Under the pieces are notes generated by a model. It had not been told where the DNA came from. It did no database searches and worked only from the letters and a program-made list of their open reading frames with translations. Source: Gemmataceae bacterium (GTDB lineage Bacteria; Planctomycetota; Planctomycetia; Gemmatales; Gemmataceae). From it: 64,000 nucleotides of DNA. Position numbers and translations under genes: made by a program. Each line of letters starts with the position of its first letter. The first letter of the stretch is position 1. The DNA lies in contig LR594584.1 of assembly GCA_901538445.1 (NCBI GenBank), forward strand, positions 1,210,655-1,274,654. The letters are read 5' to 3'. Of the stretch, positions 35,527-43,988 are shown in pieces.

Positions 35527-36711
35527 TCACTGTGCGAACAGTTTGCCCAGGCTCCGGCGGAGCCAGCCGTCCCGGTGCGGGGCGACCGGGCCGGAGATCG
35601 CGCCGCCGGCCACGCCCTCCAGGAGCCGGCCGAGGTCGTGCAGCACCGGGGAGTCCGGCGCGACCTCGCGGAGCGGCTTCCCGAGGTTGATCGCCTCCAT
35701 CACCCCGCGGCCGTCGGTGCGGATCGGGTACAGGTGCGCGTCCGGCAGGAGCGTGCGGATCTCGCCCAGGGTGGCCCCGGGCAGGTCGGCCGAGTACCGG
35801 TTGATGGCGTAGTACTGCCGGGCGTGGACCCCCTGGCTCACGAGCGCGTCGCGGACCAGCATCAGGCCGTGGACCGAGGGCACCTTCTGCTCGGCCACGA
35901 GGATCACGTCGTCCACGGCCTTCAGGGTCCCGAAGTACGTTTCGTCGAACGAACACGTCATGTCGAGTACCACCACGTTCGCGAGCCGCCGGGCCAGGGT
36001 CAGGAGCCGGTGGACGGCTTGAAGGGACGGGGCCGCCGGCGCGATCGACTGGTACGGGCCCGGGAGGATCGACAGCCCGTCCTGCACGGGGGTGACCGCC
36101 TTGCGGAGCCCGGCCATGTCCACCGCGTTCATGTCGCCCATGAGGTCGGCCGTCGTGTACCGGGGGGTGGCACCGAGCATGACCGCCAGCCGCCCGACGC
36201 GGCCGCCGAGTTCGATGAGCACCGCCTGCTCGGCCCCGAGCCGCCGGGCCTCGGCCGCGATGTTCAGCGCGAGCGTCGTCGCCCCGCACCCCTCCGTCAC
36301 CCCGCTGACCGCGATCACGCGGCCGGCACTGGGGCGGAGGTCGTACTGCCGGGTGACGCGGTCGAGGGCGTCCCGGAACTCGACCGGCTTCATCGGCGCG
36401 GGGACGATTTGCGTCGCCCCGGCCCGTAACACGGCGAGCAGCGTCGCCGCGTCCGCGACCGGGCTGATCGCGATGATCGGGTTCCCGGGGAACGCATCGG
36501 CCAGCCGGCCGAGGCCCAAGACGTCCTCCGGCCCACGGAGCTCCGTCACGAACAGCCGCCGCTCGGCCGGCGGCCCGTGGTAGTGCGAGACCGCGGAATC
36601 GACGTCGGGGAAGCTCGCGTCCACCGTCGCGCCGTAGTCCCGGAGTTCGGCCTGAACGGCCGCCGGGAGGTTGTCCGTGACGCGAACGAGTACGGCCTTG
36701 ACCTGTTGCAC
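35527..36711 (-). CDS. cpaE: CpaE-like Tad pilus assembly ATPase (second copy)
   Basis: A 394-residue protein with an N-terminal receiver-like half (LFVTELRGPEDVLGLGRLAD, NPIIAISPVADAATLLAVL) and a C-terminal MinD/ParA-like half whose deviant Walker A reads VSGVTEGCGATTLALNIA. The switch-like segment VVVLDMTCSFDETYF follows. The usual signature lysine of Walker A is absent, as in many CpaE proteins. GTG 36711 has a GGAGG site five bases upstream and is preferred to GTG 36747. It is convergent with the second cpaF gene, as in the first pair. Polar localisation of the Tad apparatus is the known role of the family. Confidence 0.8.
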   Translation of the reverse strand: MQQVKAVLVRVTDNLPAAVQAELRDYGATVDASFPDVDSAVSHYHGPPAERRLFVTELRGPEDVLGLGRLADAFPGNPIIAISPVADAATLLAVLRAGATQIVPAPMKPVEFRDALDRVTRQYDLRPSAGRVIAVSGVTEGCGATTLALNIAAEARRLGAEQAVLIELGGRVGRLAVMLGATPRYTTADLMGDMNAVDMAGLRKAVTPVQDGLSILPGPYQSIAPAAPSLQAVHRLLTLARRLANVVVLDMTCSFDETYFGTLKAVDDVILVAEQKVPSVHGLMLVRDALVSQGVHARQYYAINRYSADLPGATLGEIRTLLPDAHLYPIRTDGRGVMEAINLGKPLREVAPDSPVLHDLGRLLEGVAGGAISGPVAPHRDGWLRRSLGKLFAQ

Positions 36712-37144
36712 GACTTCCTCCGGGCGATGGAGCGTGGGCGACCTCACCCGGTGGGAACGCGGGTCCGAGGCTCAGAGCGGGCATAGCACTTCGCACGCCC
36801 GTTCGTCGGGCTTCGCAAAATTTCGGACACGCCCCTTGGAATCCGAGCAATTTTCGTCCGGCAGAACCGGCAGACCTGAGCGCCGCGACCTCGACTGCGA
36901 GAGGCGGGTGTGACGATCCGGCTCAGGGCGGGCCAGGACCGCACACGTGTGGCCGGTCGGGCCGTGCGGCCGCAGCACAACTCCGGGGCCCCGCCTGAAC
37001 CTCTCTCGGTCGCGTCTCAACATTCCCACACGGGTACGCCGCCGAGTCCAGGCGAAGACAAATGCGCGATCAAAAGCACGTGATACCCGTCACTTACGTG
37101 ATTTGCGGCCCCTGAGTTGCACCCAGTTCTGGGAGGGTCAAGCC
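36712..37144. other. Intergenic region, 433 bases, with one direct repeat
   Basis: Between the divergent cpaE-like and response-regulator genes no open gene is visible. A heptamer ACGTGAT occurs twice, at 37078-37084 and 37096-37102, in the same orientation 18 bases apart, about 45 bases before the regulator ATG; it could be an operator. A small GCCCG / CGGGC hairpin lies near 36802. The stretch 36825-36860 is AT-rich (CAAAATTTC, CAATTTTC). Confidence 0.45.
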
Positions 37145-37600
37145 ATGCGCGACGACGCGGAGCCCGTGTTGCGGGTGCTGTGCGTGGACGACAACCGCGA
37201 CACGGCAGACAGCATTGCCGCGCTCCTGGAAATCGCGGGGTTCGAGGCGCGGGCGTGCTACGATGGTCACACGGCCCTCGCGATGGCGGCGAAGTTCCTA
37301 CCCGAGGCGTGCGTCCTCGACCTGAACATGCCGGTGATGGCGGGGGACGAGTTGGGGCAGCGGATCCGCAACAGCGCGTGCGGACTCGGGACGCTCCTCG
37401 TCGCGCTGACCGGCCTCCCCGAAGACGAGGCCCGCCGCCGGGCCTCCGCGGCCGGCTTCGACCTGTTTCTGACCAAGCCCGTCGACCCGGACCGGCTCGC
37501 GAACGTTCTCATCGACATCGCCATCCTCCGCGCGCCGCTCCCCTCGCACCCGTCCCCGCAAATCGCCTCGCCCGAACCGCGGACGCCGCCGTCCGAGTGA
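37145..37600 (+). CDS. Single-domain response regulator
   Basis: A 151-residue receiver protein. The acidic pair is D15/D16 (VLCVDDNRDTADSI), the phospho-acceptor is D59 (CVLDLNMPVMAGDEL), the switch Thr is in LVALTGLPE and the conserved Lys is in FLTKPVD. No output domain follows, only a Pro/Ser-rich tail of about 25 residues, so it works by protein contact, like CheY or a phosphorelay intermediate. The motif resembles receiver domains attached to hybrid kinases. ATG 37145 follows a GGGAGGG site. No histidine kinase is adjacent; the nearest possible partners are the Tad ATPase genes. Confidence 0.92.
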   Translation: MRDDAEPVLRVLCVDDNRDTADSIAALLEIAGFEARACYDGHTALAMAAKFLPEACVLDLNMPVMAGDELGQRIRNSACGLGTLLVALTGLPEDEARRRASAAGFDLFLTKPVDPDRLANVLIDIAILRAPLPSHPSPQIASPEPRTPPSE

Positions 37601-37629
37601 GTGACGAATTCCCGCCAAGTGGTCACTTC

Positions 37630-37660
37630 TTGTCCCGCACGTTGATCATTTCCCTATAAT
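37630..37660 (+). promoter_or_regulatory. Candidate sigma-70 promoter with perfect TATAAT
   Basis: A perfect TATAAT lies at 37655-37660, with TTGTCC at 37630-37635 separated by 19 bases. The next gene starts at 37853, so the leader would be about 185 bases. A rare AT-rich hexamer in this GC-rich DNA is suggestive, but the spacing is long. Confidence 0.3.
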
Positions 37661-37852
37661 GAGTTATCGCACACGACGTGCGGGGTCCGTTGCAGCCACC
37701 TCCGAACGAGCCGTTCGGACACGCGACGGACCGGTACCGCCCAGACGCTCGCCACCCGTTCGCCCCTCGGTTCGTACTCGCCCTTCCACATCCGGCACCG
37801 ATCCCGGTCCGCGGCAGCCGCCGCGCGGGCGGAGCCGTTCCCGGAGGACCGG

Positions 37853-38338
37853 ATGAATCTGACGGAAATCGACATCGACCTGGGCTCGGTCACCATCACC
37901 TGCACCGGCCCCGAGATCGGCCGGGTGTTCGGCGGCCTGCTCCGGGAGATGCGGCGGATGGCCCCCCGGCTCCGCGGGGACGAGGTGGACGCGCTCCGCG
38001 AGGTCATGCGGCACGAGAGCGGCACCCTCACGGTCGGCGAGTTGTTCCCGGAGTTCGAGCGCGAGTCGGAGTACCACATGACCCTCCGCCGGCTCCGCGC
38101 CGCGCAGTTCATCCGCCCCGGGCGCACGGGGCGGTGGGAGGCCGATGAGCCGATCGAGGTGAAGCCGTTCACGCAGCTCGTGTGGGACCGCCTCGGCGAG
38201 GGCTCGCTGTTCCCCCGCGGGGACCTCGACGAGAACGCCCTGTCGGACGAGACCCCGACGCCGGGCGAGCACCCGCCCGCAACGTGGGACGACAACGTCC
38301 TCGACCTCGGGGACTTCGTCGAGGAGAAGCGGCCGTAG
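37853..38338 (+). CDS. Hypothetical protein, possible winged-helix domain
   Basis: A 161-residue acidic protein without export signal. The middle (DEVDALREVMRHESGTLTVG, ELFPEFERESEYHMTLRRL) followed by RAAQFIRPGRTGRWEADEPI looks like a winged-helix fold with a beta wing, as in small DNA-binding or adaptor proteins; this is inferred from pattern only. The C-terminal 40 residues are acidic and Pro-rich. ATG 37853 follows a GGAGGA site. I do not recognise a family. A sigma-54 promoter begins 15 bases after its stop. Confidence 0.6.
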   Translation: MNLTEIDIDLGSVTITCTGPEIGRVFGGLLREMRRMAPRLRGDEVDALREVMRHESGTLTVGELFPEFERESEYHMTLRRLRAAQFIRPGRTGRWEADEPIEVKPFTQLVWDRLGEGSLFPRGDLDENALSDETPTPGEHPPATWDDNVLDLGDFVEEKRP

Positions 38339-38353
38339 CGTAATGGGCGGGAC

Positions 38354-38370
38354 CTGGCACGCGGCTTGCA
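38354..38370 (+). promoter_or_regulatory. Sigma-54 (-24/-12) promoter before the 78-aa gene
   Basis: CTGGCACGCGGCTTGCA is a full match to the sigma-54 consensus YTGGCACG-N4-TTGCA, with GG at 38356 and GC at 38368 in the correct 12-base register. Transcription would start near 38381, leaving a leader of about 73 bases before ATG 38454. Confidence 0.8.
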
Positions 38371-38453
38371 CTACCTGTCGGCTATAACGGTCGCCGGGCC
38401 GATAACTCCGGCCCACGAAACCGATCCCTGGCACCGAGCAAGGAGACCTTATC

Positions 38454-38690
38454 ATGGCCGACACCCTCAAGGGCAAGCTGACCGAAGCCGGCAACGCGAT
38501 CAGCGAGGCGGCGTCGAAGGTGGGCAACCGGATCGCGGAGAAGGCCGAGGAGGTCAAGGACTGGGGCAAGCAGAAGCTGAACCAAGCCAGCAACCGCGTC
38601 GATGAGGCCGCCGAGAAGGCCAAGAACGCGGACGAGGAGGCCCGCGTGGACGAGCAGGAGAAGGCGAAGGACTGCGGCCGGTGCGGGTGA
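38454..38690 (+). CDS. Small charged helical protein (CsbD/LEA-like)
   Basis: A 78-residue protein, almost entirely amphipathic helix rich in Lys, Glu and Ala: MADTLKGKLTEAGNAISEAA, then KVGNRIAEKAEEVKDWGKQK and a similar third segment. This composition is seen in CsbD-like and LEA-like stress proteins. It ends in a Cys pair (CGRCG) that could bind metal or form a disulfide. The ATG has an AAGGAG site nine bases upstream. It is a single-gene unit: a sigma-54 promoter in front and an intrinsic terminator behind. Stress-linked expression is an inference. Confidence 0.75.
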   Translation: MADTLKGKLTEAGNAISEAASKVGNRIAEKAEEVKDWGKQKLNQASNRVDEAAEKAKNADEEARVDEQEKAKDCGRCG

Positions 38691-38718
38691 CCGCCCGTCC
38701 GAACGACATTCATCCCCC

Positions 38719-38752
38719 GGCCCGCTCCACTCGGAGCGGGCCGGTTTATTTT
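38719..38752 (+). terminator. Intrinsic terminator after the 78-aa gene
   Basis: A perfect 10-bp stem GGCCCGCTCC / GGAGCGGGCC with loop ACTC (38719-38742) is followed by GGTTTATTTT. It is the clearest plus-strand intrinsic terminator in the window and lies between convergent genes. Confidence 0.85.
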
Positions 38753-38759
38753 GCGCCCG

Positions 38760-40973
38760 CTACTTCCCCTTCCCCTCGACCACGACGGTGACCGGCAGTG
38801 TCGGGTAGCTCGGTCCGGGGCGGGCGTTGTTCCCGCCCTTGGCCGGCGCGGCCCCGGCCACGCCCCGCAGCACCAGCGCGTACGTGCCCGGCGGGGTGTT
38901 CGCGGGCACGTCGATGCTCACCTTCATTTCGGACTTGTCGGCGGCGACGGTCGCGGCCGCCGGGGCGGGGTTGTTGCCCTGCGGCTTCGGGCCGAACGGC
39001 GGCGTGGCCGAGAACACCTGAACCGCGTCCTTGAACTGCGCGTCGCGGGCCACCTTCACCGTCAACTCGAACTTGTCACCGGCCTTCACCTTCGCACCGG
39101 TCTCGGCCACGGTGAGCAGGAACGGAGCGGTGCCGCGCACGGCCAGCGCCAGGCCGGGGCCGCGGTCCATTCGCGTGAGCATCGGCACGTTCGGCGGCGG
39201 CTGGTTCGCCTGGAGCCCGGTCGGCGTCCACGTCACGGTGAACGGTCGCGCGTCGGAACTCAGCTTCCCGGCCGTGCCGGTCACCGTCACGAAACCCTCG
39301 AAGTCCTTCGCATCAGCGTCGGCGGTGAGGACGAGCGTTCCGCGGGTCTGCCCCGCGGGGATGGTTTGTTGCGGGCACTTCACGCCGGGTGGGAGGTTCT
39401 TCGCTTCGAGCGTGACCGGCTCGGCGAACCCGTCCGTGCGGAACACGAACACGGTGAACAGCGCCGCGCCGTTGCGGGCGAGCGTGCCGGCGTCGGGCAT
39501 GTGCGGGGTCACGGGCATCACGGCGAGGCGGAACTCGGGCTGCTCCTTCGCGATTCGCAGGACGTACTGCTCGCGGACGCCGAACTGGATGCCGGCGTCG
39601 CGGGCCGACACGAGGAGCCGGTACTTGCCGTCGGCGGGCGCGGCGAACCGGTAGCGGCCCGGGTCGTCGGACTTCGTGTAGAACTGGTTCGGGCTGAGGG
39701 TGTCGAGCCCGTCGTCCTGCTCGACGATCACCTTGCCCTTCTCGTCGGTGAGCAGGAAGAAGGCGTCGATCTGCGAGCCGAGCCGCTCGGCGAACACCTC
39801 GACGGTCCACACGTCGCCCTTCGTCGCGTCGAACGTGTACCAGTGGCGGTCGTTCTTTTTGCCGATGCGCCCCGCGACGTCGCACGGCGGCGCGAGCGCC
39901 TGCGCCGTTTCGGGGGTGCCGTTCTTGTCGTTGTCGAGCACCCGCGGACCGTCGCTCAACAGCGCCAGCGCGGAGTCCAGCCCCGGCGCACCGGACGATG
40001 GCGTGGCCGTCGCGTCGATCATCGCGGCCATCGGTGCGACCGGGTATCGGGCGGCCAGCGTCCCCCGCCTGGGGGCGAGCAACTTCTCGTCGCTCTCCTT
40101 CAACTCGAACTCCAACAGGGTGTCGAACGGCCTCCCGTCGGGCCGATAGAACGGCTCACTGCCCTGGCCCGGGAGGTTCCGACCGAACAGGGTGGCCCGG
40201 GTCGGGTAAAGCGGCGGGAACGCGGCCTCGACCCACGGTGCGGTCGAGATCGAGAGCCGGTAGAAGTGGTCCGGGCCGCCGGTGGTGTACGCGAACTGGG
40301 CCACGCGGACGACGTACTCGCCGTCGGCCGGCACCTTGAAGTCGAGCACCGCGTCGCCGCCGCGGTAGTTGCGGTTCGCGGCGAGCGCCTTGCCGTCGAT
40401 CGTGCTCACGAGGATGTCGGGCGAGAGGCGGCTGTCGATGCCGGTCGCGAGACACGCCACCACCACGTTCTGCCCGGCCTTCGCCTTGAAGCCGACGTAG
40501 TCCACGTCGGTCGGGGCCGAGATGACGCCGCTGACGGTGGATTCGAGCGCGACCTTCTGGGCCTGGCCGATGTCGTTGTTCGGCTCGACCTCGTTGGCCT
40601 CGGCGAGCGTGCCGACCACGAACGTGCGCGGGTTCGTGAGCCCGCCCTTCCCGACCACCCGCACGTCGTACACGCCCGGCTCCTTCGGCGGCGTCACCTT
40701 GAACTTCGCGACGGCGACGGGCTGGCCCTTGGCCTTGGGGTCGGCCTTCGGGTCGGGCTTCGCGTCCCCGATGCGCTCGGCGGTGAACCCCTTGGCGCTG
40801 AAGAGGAGTTGCTCCTCGCCGGCGAACCCGGTGCCGGTGAACGTGACCTCGACGGGCTCCCCAGCCTTGCCCCCGGGCGGGAACGCGGTGTGGAGTTGCG
40901 GCCCGGACTGGGCGGTCGCGAACCCGGTGGCGAGTAGCAAGGCGAGGACGGCAGCGGGGCGGGAGTGGGACAT
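38760..40973 (-). CDS. Secreted PPC (pre-peptidase C-terminal) domain protein
   Basis: A 737-residue exported protein with signal peptide AAVLALLLATGFATAQ. A first beta domain (PPGGKAGEPVEVTFTGTGFAG) resembles an IPT/TIG domain. PPC-type modules follow, with the hallmark NEVEPNNDIGQAQKVAL start, DVDYVGFKAKAGQNVVV and DGEYVVRVAQFAYTTGGPDH; a second copy begins at NGTPETAQALAPPCDVAG and includes RHWYTFDATKGDVWTVEVF. The C-terminal part has further beta-sandwich repeats (VTLEAKNLPPGVKCP). No peptidase domain is present. ATG 40973 is chosen for the signal peptide; the frame runs further upstream. Such proteins are common on planctomycete surfaces, and the role is unknown. Confidence 0.82.
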   Translation of the reverse strand: MSHSRPAAVLALLLATGFATAQSGPQLHTAFPPGGKAGEPVEVTFTGTGFAGEEQLLFSAKGFTAERIGDAKPDPKADPKAKGQPVAVAKFKVTPPKEPGVYDVRVVGKGGLTNPRTFVVGTLAEANEVEPNNDIGQAQKVALESTVSGVISAPTDVDYVGFKAKAGQNVVVACLATGIDSRLSPDILVSTIDGKALAANRNYRGGDAVLDFKVPADGEYVVRVAQFAYTTGGPDHFYRLSISTAPWVEAAFPPLYPTRATLFGRNLPGQGSEPFYRPDGRPFDTLLEFELKESDEKLLAPRRGTLAARYPVAPMAAMIDATATPSSGAPGLDSALALLSDGPRVLDNDKNGTPETAQALAPPCDVAGRIGKKNDRHWYTFDATKGDVWTVEVFAERLGSQIDAFFLLTDEKGKVIVEQDDGLDTLSPNQFYTKSDDPGRYRFAAPADGKYRLLVSARDAGIQFGVREQYVLRIAKEQPEFRLAVMPVTPHMPDAGTLARNGAALFTVFVFRTDGFAEPVTLEAKNLPPGVKCPQQTIPAGQTRGTLVLTADADAKDFEGFVTVTGTAGKLSSDARPFTVTWTPTGLQANQPPPNVPMLTRMDRGPGLALAVRGTAPFLLTVAETGAKVKAGDKFELTVKVARDAQFKDAVQVFSATPPFGPKPQGNNPAPAAATVAADKSEMKVSIDVPANTPPGTYALVLRGVAGAAPAKGGNNARPGPSYPTLPVTVVVEGKGK

Positions 40974-41130
40974 GGCAGGCTCCTGGCAGGTGCATGCAGC
41001 GTAATCGCCACCGCCGGGCGGGACAAGGAGCAACTGGGCGGCGCTGTGTATCCCGAGCGCGGCGCGACTATCATGACCGTGCGGCGACCCGCACCGGGTC
41101 GCGATCCACGACCCCCCAGCCGGACAACGC

Positions 41131-41502
41131 ATGGCCCCGACCGAAACGCCGTCCGCCAGTCAGCTCGAAACGTTCCCGAACCCGCGGCCCGAGCGGGATT
41201 TCACCATCGAGATCGTGTGCCCCGAGTTCACCAGCGTGTGCCCGAAGACGGGCCAGCCGGACTTCGGCACCATCACCTTCACGTACACGCCGGCCGCGTC
41301 GTGCGTCGAACTCAAGTCGCTCAAGCTGTACCTCCAGCAGTACCGCACCCGGGGCATCTTCTACGAGCAGGTCACCAATCAGTTGCTCGACGACTTCGTG
41401 GCGGCCTGCCGGCCCCGGCGGTGCCAGGTGGTGTCGGTGTGGACGCCCCGGGGTGGGATCAGCACGAACGTGACGTGCGTGTACGAGGCCGCGGCGGGGT
41501 GA
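41131..41502 (+). CDS. queF: NADPH-dependent 7-cyano-7-deazaguanine reductase
   Basis: A 123-residue short-form QueF, which reduces preQ0 to preQ1 in queuosine biosynthesis. The catalytic Cys and Asp are C37 and D44 ([15 protein letters not shown]), seven apart as in the known enzymes, and the QueF motif is E60-L-K-S-L-K-L-Y. [16 protein letters not shown] and the final YEAAAG fit the family. It is short but complete for the unimodular type. No other queuosine genes (queC, queD, queE) are nearby, so the pathway must be split or preQ0 imported. Confidence 0.93.
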   Translation: MAPTETPSASQLETFPNPRPERDFTIEIVCPEFTSVCPKTGQPDFGTITFTYTPAASCVELKSLKLYLQQYRTRGIFYEQVTNQLLDDFVAACRPRRCQVVSVWTPRGGISTNVTCVYEAAAG

Positions 41503-41514
41503 CCGCCGTGCGCC

Positions 41515-41530
41515 CGGCACGTCACTTGCT
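41515..41530 (+). promoter_or_regulatory. Sigma-54 (-24/-12) promoter before the holin-like gene
   Basis: CGGCACGTCACTTGCT matches TGGCACG-N4-TTGCT except for the first base, with GG at 41516 and GC at 41528 in correct register. Transcription would start near 41541, giving a leader of about 43 bases to GTG 41584. Confidence 0.75.
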
Positions 41531-41583
41531 AACTGTGGGGCTGAGGCCGCAGCGTCTCGCGACACAGAGCAAGGGGGCAGTTC

Positions 41584-42000
41584 GTGGCACATCCCAAGCG
41601 GGCCGCCGAGGAGCCGAACCTCCGCACACTCCTCGGCGAGATCGTTCAGGACTCGAAGCACCTCGTCGCGCAACAGGTCGCACTCTTCAAGGCCGAAGCC
41701 GGGCAGGAACTGACGCGGGCCGGGGTCGGCGTGGCCAAGTGCGCCGGCGGGGCTGGTGCGGCCGCGGCCGGTGGGCTCCTCACCGGGTTCGCCCTGGCCC
41801 ACCTCCTCCGCGACGCGACCGGCCTACCGATGTGGGCGTGCTACGCGCTGGCGGCCGGCGGGATCGGTGCGGCCGGTGCGGCGCTGGTCCGGTCGGGCCG
41901 GACCGATCTGGCCGGTCTGGGGGCGCTGCCGCAGACGACCGAAGCGCTGGGGGAGAACCTCGAATGGCTCAGGGACCGACTGATTCCGACCGCGGGGTAG
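41584..42000 (+). CDS. Holin-superfamily III (phage-holin-like) membrane protein
   Basis: A 138-residue membrane protein. A helical N-terminus (RTLLGEIVQDSKHLVAQQVA, LFKAEAGQELTRAG) is followed by two membrane helices (GAAAAGGLLTGFALAHLL and MWACYALAAGGIGAAGAALV). This is the Actinobacterial-type holin-X/DUF1469 plan, which is found as a chromosomal stress-envelope gene and need not be phage-derived. GTG 41584 follows a GGGGG-rich ribosome site. It overlaps the next gene by 37 bases, and the DUF3618-like partner is a common companion. A sigma-54 promoter stands 55 bases upstream. Confidence 0.8.
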   Translation: MAHPKRAAEEPNLRTLLGEIVQDSKHLVAQQVALFKAEAGQELTRAGVGVAKCAGGAGAAAAGGLLTGFALAHLLRDATGLPMWACYALAAGGIGAAGAALVRSGRTDLAGLGALPQTTEALGENLEWLRDRLIPTAG

Positions 42001-42518
42001 AAGCGGCGAGCCCGGAGGCCATCCGCGCGGCAATGGCCGAGACCCGGGCCGCACTGGCCGACAACCTTTCGACGCTCGCGGGCCGGGTGTTCGGCCCGCG
42101 GCGTCTCCCGCCCACACAACTCAAGGAACCGACCGTGGCAACGACCAAAACCGCGAGTGGGACGAAGAAGGCCGCCACCGGCACCAAGACCGGTGCGGCG
42201 AAAGCGAGCGGAGGGGCCCGAGCGAAGACGGCCGCGAAGAGCGGCACCAAAACCAAGGCAAAGGCGACCGCACCGGCGACCGTGAAGAAGGCCGCGAGGA
42301 CCGTCGCACGCACGGCCAAGGACACGACGGGCAAGCTCGTGGAGGGCGCGAAGGAGGTGCTCAAGGACGTGCTGTCCGGGGCCGCGGCGGGTGCCCTGAA
42401 GGGGGCCGCCGGGGCGGCCGAGGCGCACCTCGACGAGGCAGCCGAGGGGGTCAAGACGCTGAAGGAGAAGACCGGCAAGGCCGCGGAGAAGCCGGCGGGC
42501 CGGACCGGGAAGAAGTAG
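41964..42518 (+). CDS. DUF3618-like protein with Lys/Ala-rich tail
   Basis: A 184-residue protein. The N-terminal segment PEAIRAAMAETRAALADNLS, then TLAGRV, resembles DUF3618, which is often encoded next to holin-like membrane proteins. The C-terminal 130 residues are low-complexity, rich in Lys, Ala and Thr, of a histone H1-like or LEA-like kind (TKAKATAPATVKKAARTVAR), ending in amphipathic Ala/Glu/Lys helices. ATG 41964 is in the overlap with the upstream gene, so the two are probably coupled. The basic tail could bind nucleic acid or acidic envelope polymer; this is speculation. Confidence 0.75.
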   Translation: MAQGPTDSDRGVEAASPEAIRAAMAETRAALADNLSTLAGRVFGPRRLPPTQLKEPTVATTKTASGTKKAATGTKTGAAKASGGARAKTAAKSGTKTKAKATAPATVKKAARTVARTAKDTTGKLVEGAKEVLKDVLSGAAAGALKGAAGAAEAHLDEAAEGVKTLKEKTGKAAEKPAGRTGKK

Positions 42519-42581
42519 TGAATCAAGGGCACCGGGGCGCGGCCGCTTCCCGCCCCGCCCCGGCCGCCCCCCCACCCCACC

Positions 42582-43886
42582 TCACAGCAGCGCCTCGAAG
42601 TCCGCCGCAAGGCTCACGGCCGGGTTGCCGTTCGTGAGCGTGTCGGACCCGCTCCCCCCGTTCAGCACCACCTTCCCTAGTGGCCCGAAGGTCGGGGTCC
42701 CACCGTTGTTGGCGAGGGCGAACGTCGCCGTGTCGTTGCCGGTGCCGCCGAGAACGGCCACGTCGTACCTCCCGGTCGAAGTGCCCGTGTTGGCGAACAG
42801 GCCCGTCACGTTGTCGTCCCCGGCCCCGCCGTCGACGACGGCCCGCAGCGTCCCTTCGAGGAACAGCGCGTCGGGCTTACCCAAGTTGACCCGCACGCCG
42901 TCGTTTCCGGCCCCGCCCCGCAGGTTGATGTCGAGTAACCCGCCCTGGTCGATGCGGACCGAGTTGGACGCCCCGACGCCCCGCACGACGAGTTGATCGT
43001 TCCCGGCCCCGCCGCGGGCACCGATCGCCGCGACGCTGTTGTTGTCCACCCGGAAGTTACTGCCCTCGTAGTCCAGCCCCGCGACGAACACGTCGTTGCC
43101 GCCGCCGAGGTCCACGTTGACCAGCAGGGCCGAGGCGAACATCCCGTTGCCGACGTCGTCGTGCAGGTTCAGGGCGACGTTGTCGGCCCCGGCCCCGGTC
43201 GCCACGCTCACGGTCGCGTTGGCCCGGTCGAACTTGCCGACCCCGAGCAGATCGACGGTCGCGGCGTTGAACCCCTCGCCGAGGTCGGCAGCGACGTCCA
43301 CCGAGGCGGCCTGGTCGATGTTCCCGAACGCGACCGTCGCGGTGTCGTTCCCGGCCCCGAGGCCGAACCGAACGCTCGCGAGCGACGCGCTCACCTGGCC
43401 GACCGCGGCGGTCGCGACGTCGCGGGCGGTCCCGCCGGTCACGTCGACGTCGAGGAGCGACCCGCCCGCGAAGTTCTTGCCGGCGGCGTTGAGGGCGAAC
43501 CGGTTGGTGCCTTCGCCCAGGCCGACCGCGAGCCACCGCGAGCCCGCGGCGACGTTGTTCTGGAGGTTGTAAACGAACAGGTCGTTGCCGGCCCCGAGGG
43601 CGGCCGTGATGGCGACGCTGTTACCGGTGTAGGCGTACACCTTCCCGTTGGTGTCCTTGGCATCGGTGAAGTCGCCGTCGCCGTTGGCGTCGACCGAGAG
43701 GGCCAGGCTCCCGGCCCCGTCGTCGTTCACGACGACCACGTTGCGGGCGGCGTCGCCGATGATGCGGATGTCGTCCGCCCCGTCGCCGTCGGAGTCGAAC
43801 TTGGAGACGACGACGGCCGGCACGACGCGGGCCTGGAGGCACTCGAGACCGAGGCGGGCACGGGTGGCGGTGCGGGGAGAGGCCAT
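42582..43886 (-). CDS. Surface/secreted Gly-Asp repeat (RTX-like) protein
   Basis: A 434-residue protein with an N-terminal motif RLGLECLQARVVPAVVV resembling the planctomycete LEPR-XLL sorting motif, then many beta-repeat units with GAGND or GGAGDD turns (ALGAGNDLFVYNLQN, GLGAGNDTATVAFG, RGGAGNDQLVVRG, VVDGGAGDDNVTG, GGTGNDTATF, NGGSGSDTLTNG). The GGxGxD-type loops suggest calcium binding in a parallel beta roll. The N-terminus also has DSDGDGADDIR and DANGDGDFTDA loops of the thrombospondin or dockerin type. A cell-surface role is inferred. The gene is convergent with the DUF3618-like gene. Confidence 0.8.
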   Translation of the reverse strand: MASPRTATRARLGLECLQARVVPAVVVSKFDSDGDGADDIRIIGDAARNVVVVNDDGAGSLALSVDANGDGDFTDAKDTNGKVYAYTGNSVAITAALGAGNDLFVYNLQNNVAAGSRWLAVGLGEGTNRFALNAAGKNFAGGSLLDVDVTGGTARDVATAAVGQVSASLASVRFGLGAGNDTATVAFGNIDQAASVDVAADLGEGFNAATVDLLGVGKFDRANATVSVATGAGADNVALNLHDDVGNGMFASALLVNVDLGGGNDVFVAGLDYEGSNFRVDNNSVAAIGARGGAGNDQLVVRGVGASNSVRIDQGGLLDINLRGGAGNDGVRVNLGKPDALFLEGTLRAVVDGGAGDDNVTGLFANTGTSTGRYDVAVLGGTGNDTATFALANNGGTPTFGPLGKVVLNGGSGSDTLTNGNPAVSLAADFEALL

Positions 43887-43988
43887 GTGAAGCTCCGGTT
43901 GGTGTGGTTGGTCGGCGGCCGCGGGCCACTCGCCCGCACCGCCTCACGCCAACCCACACGGACACCGCCCGGAGTTGTGACCGGCCCG

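Noticed and set aside
41584-42000. Holin-like gene considered as a prophage remnant
   Set aside because: No endolysin, capsid, integrase or other phage genes are nearby; the holin-X/DUF3618 pair is a common chromosomal arrangement.
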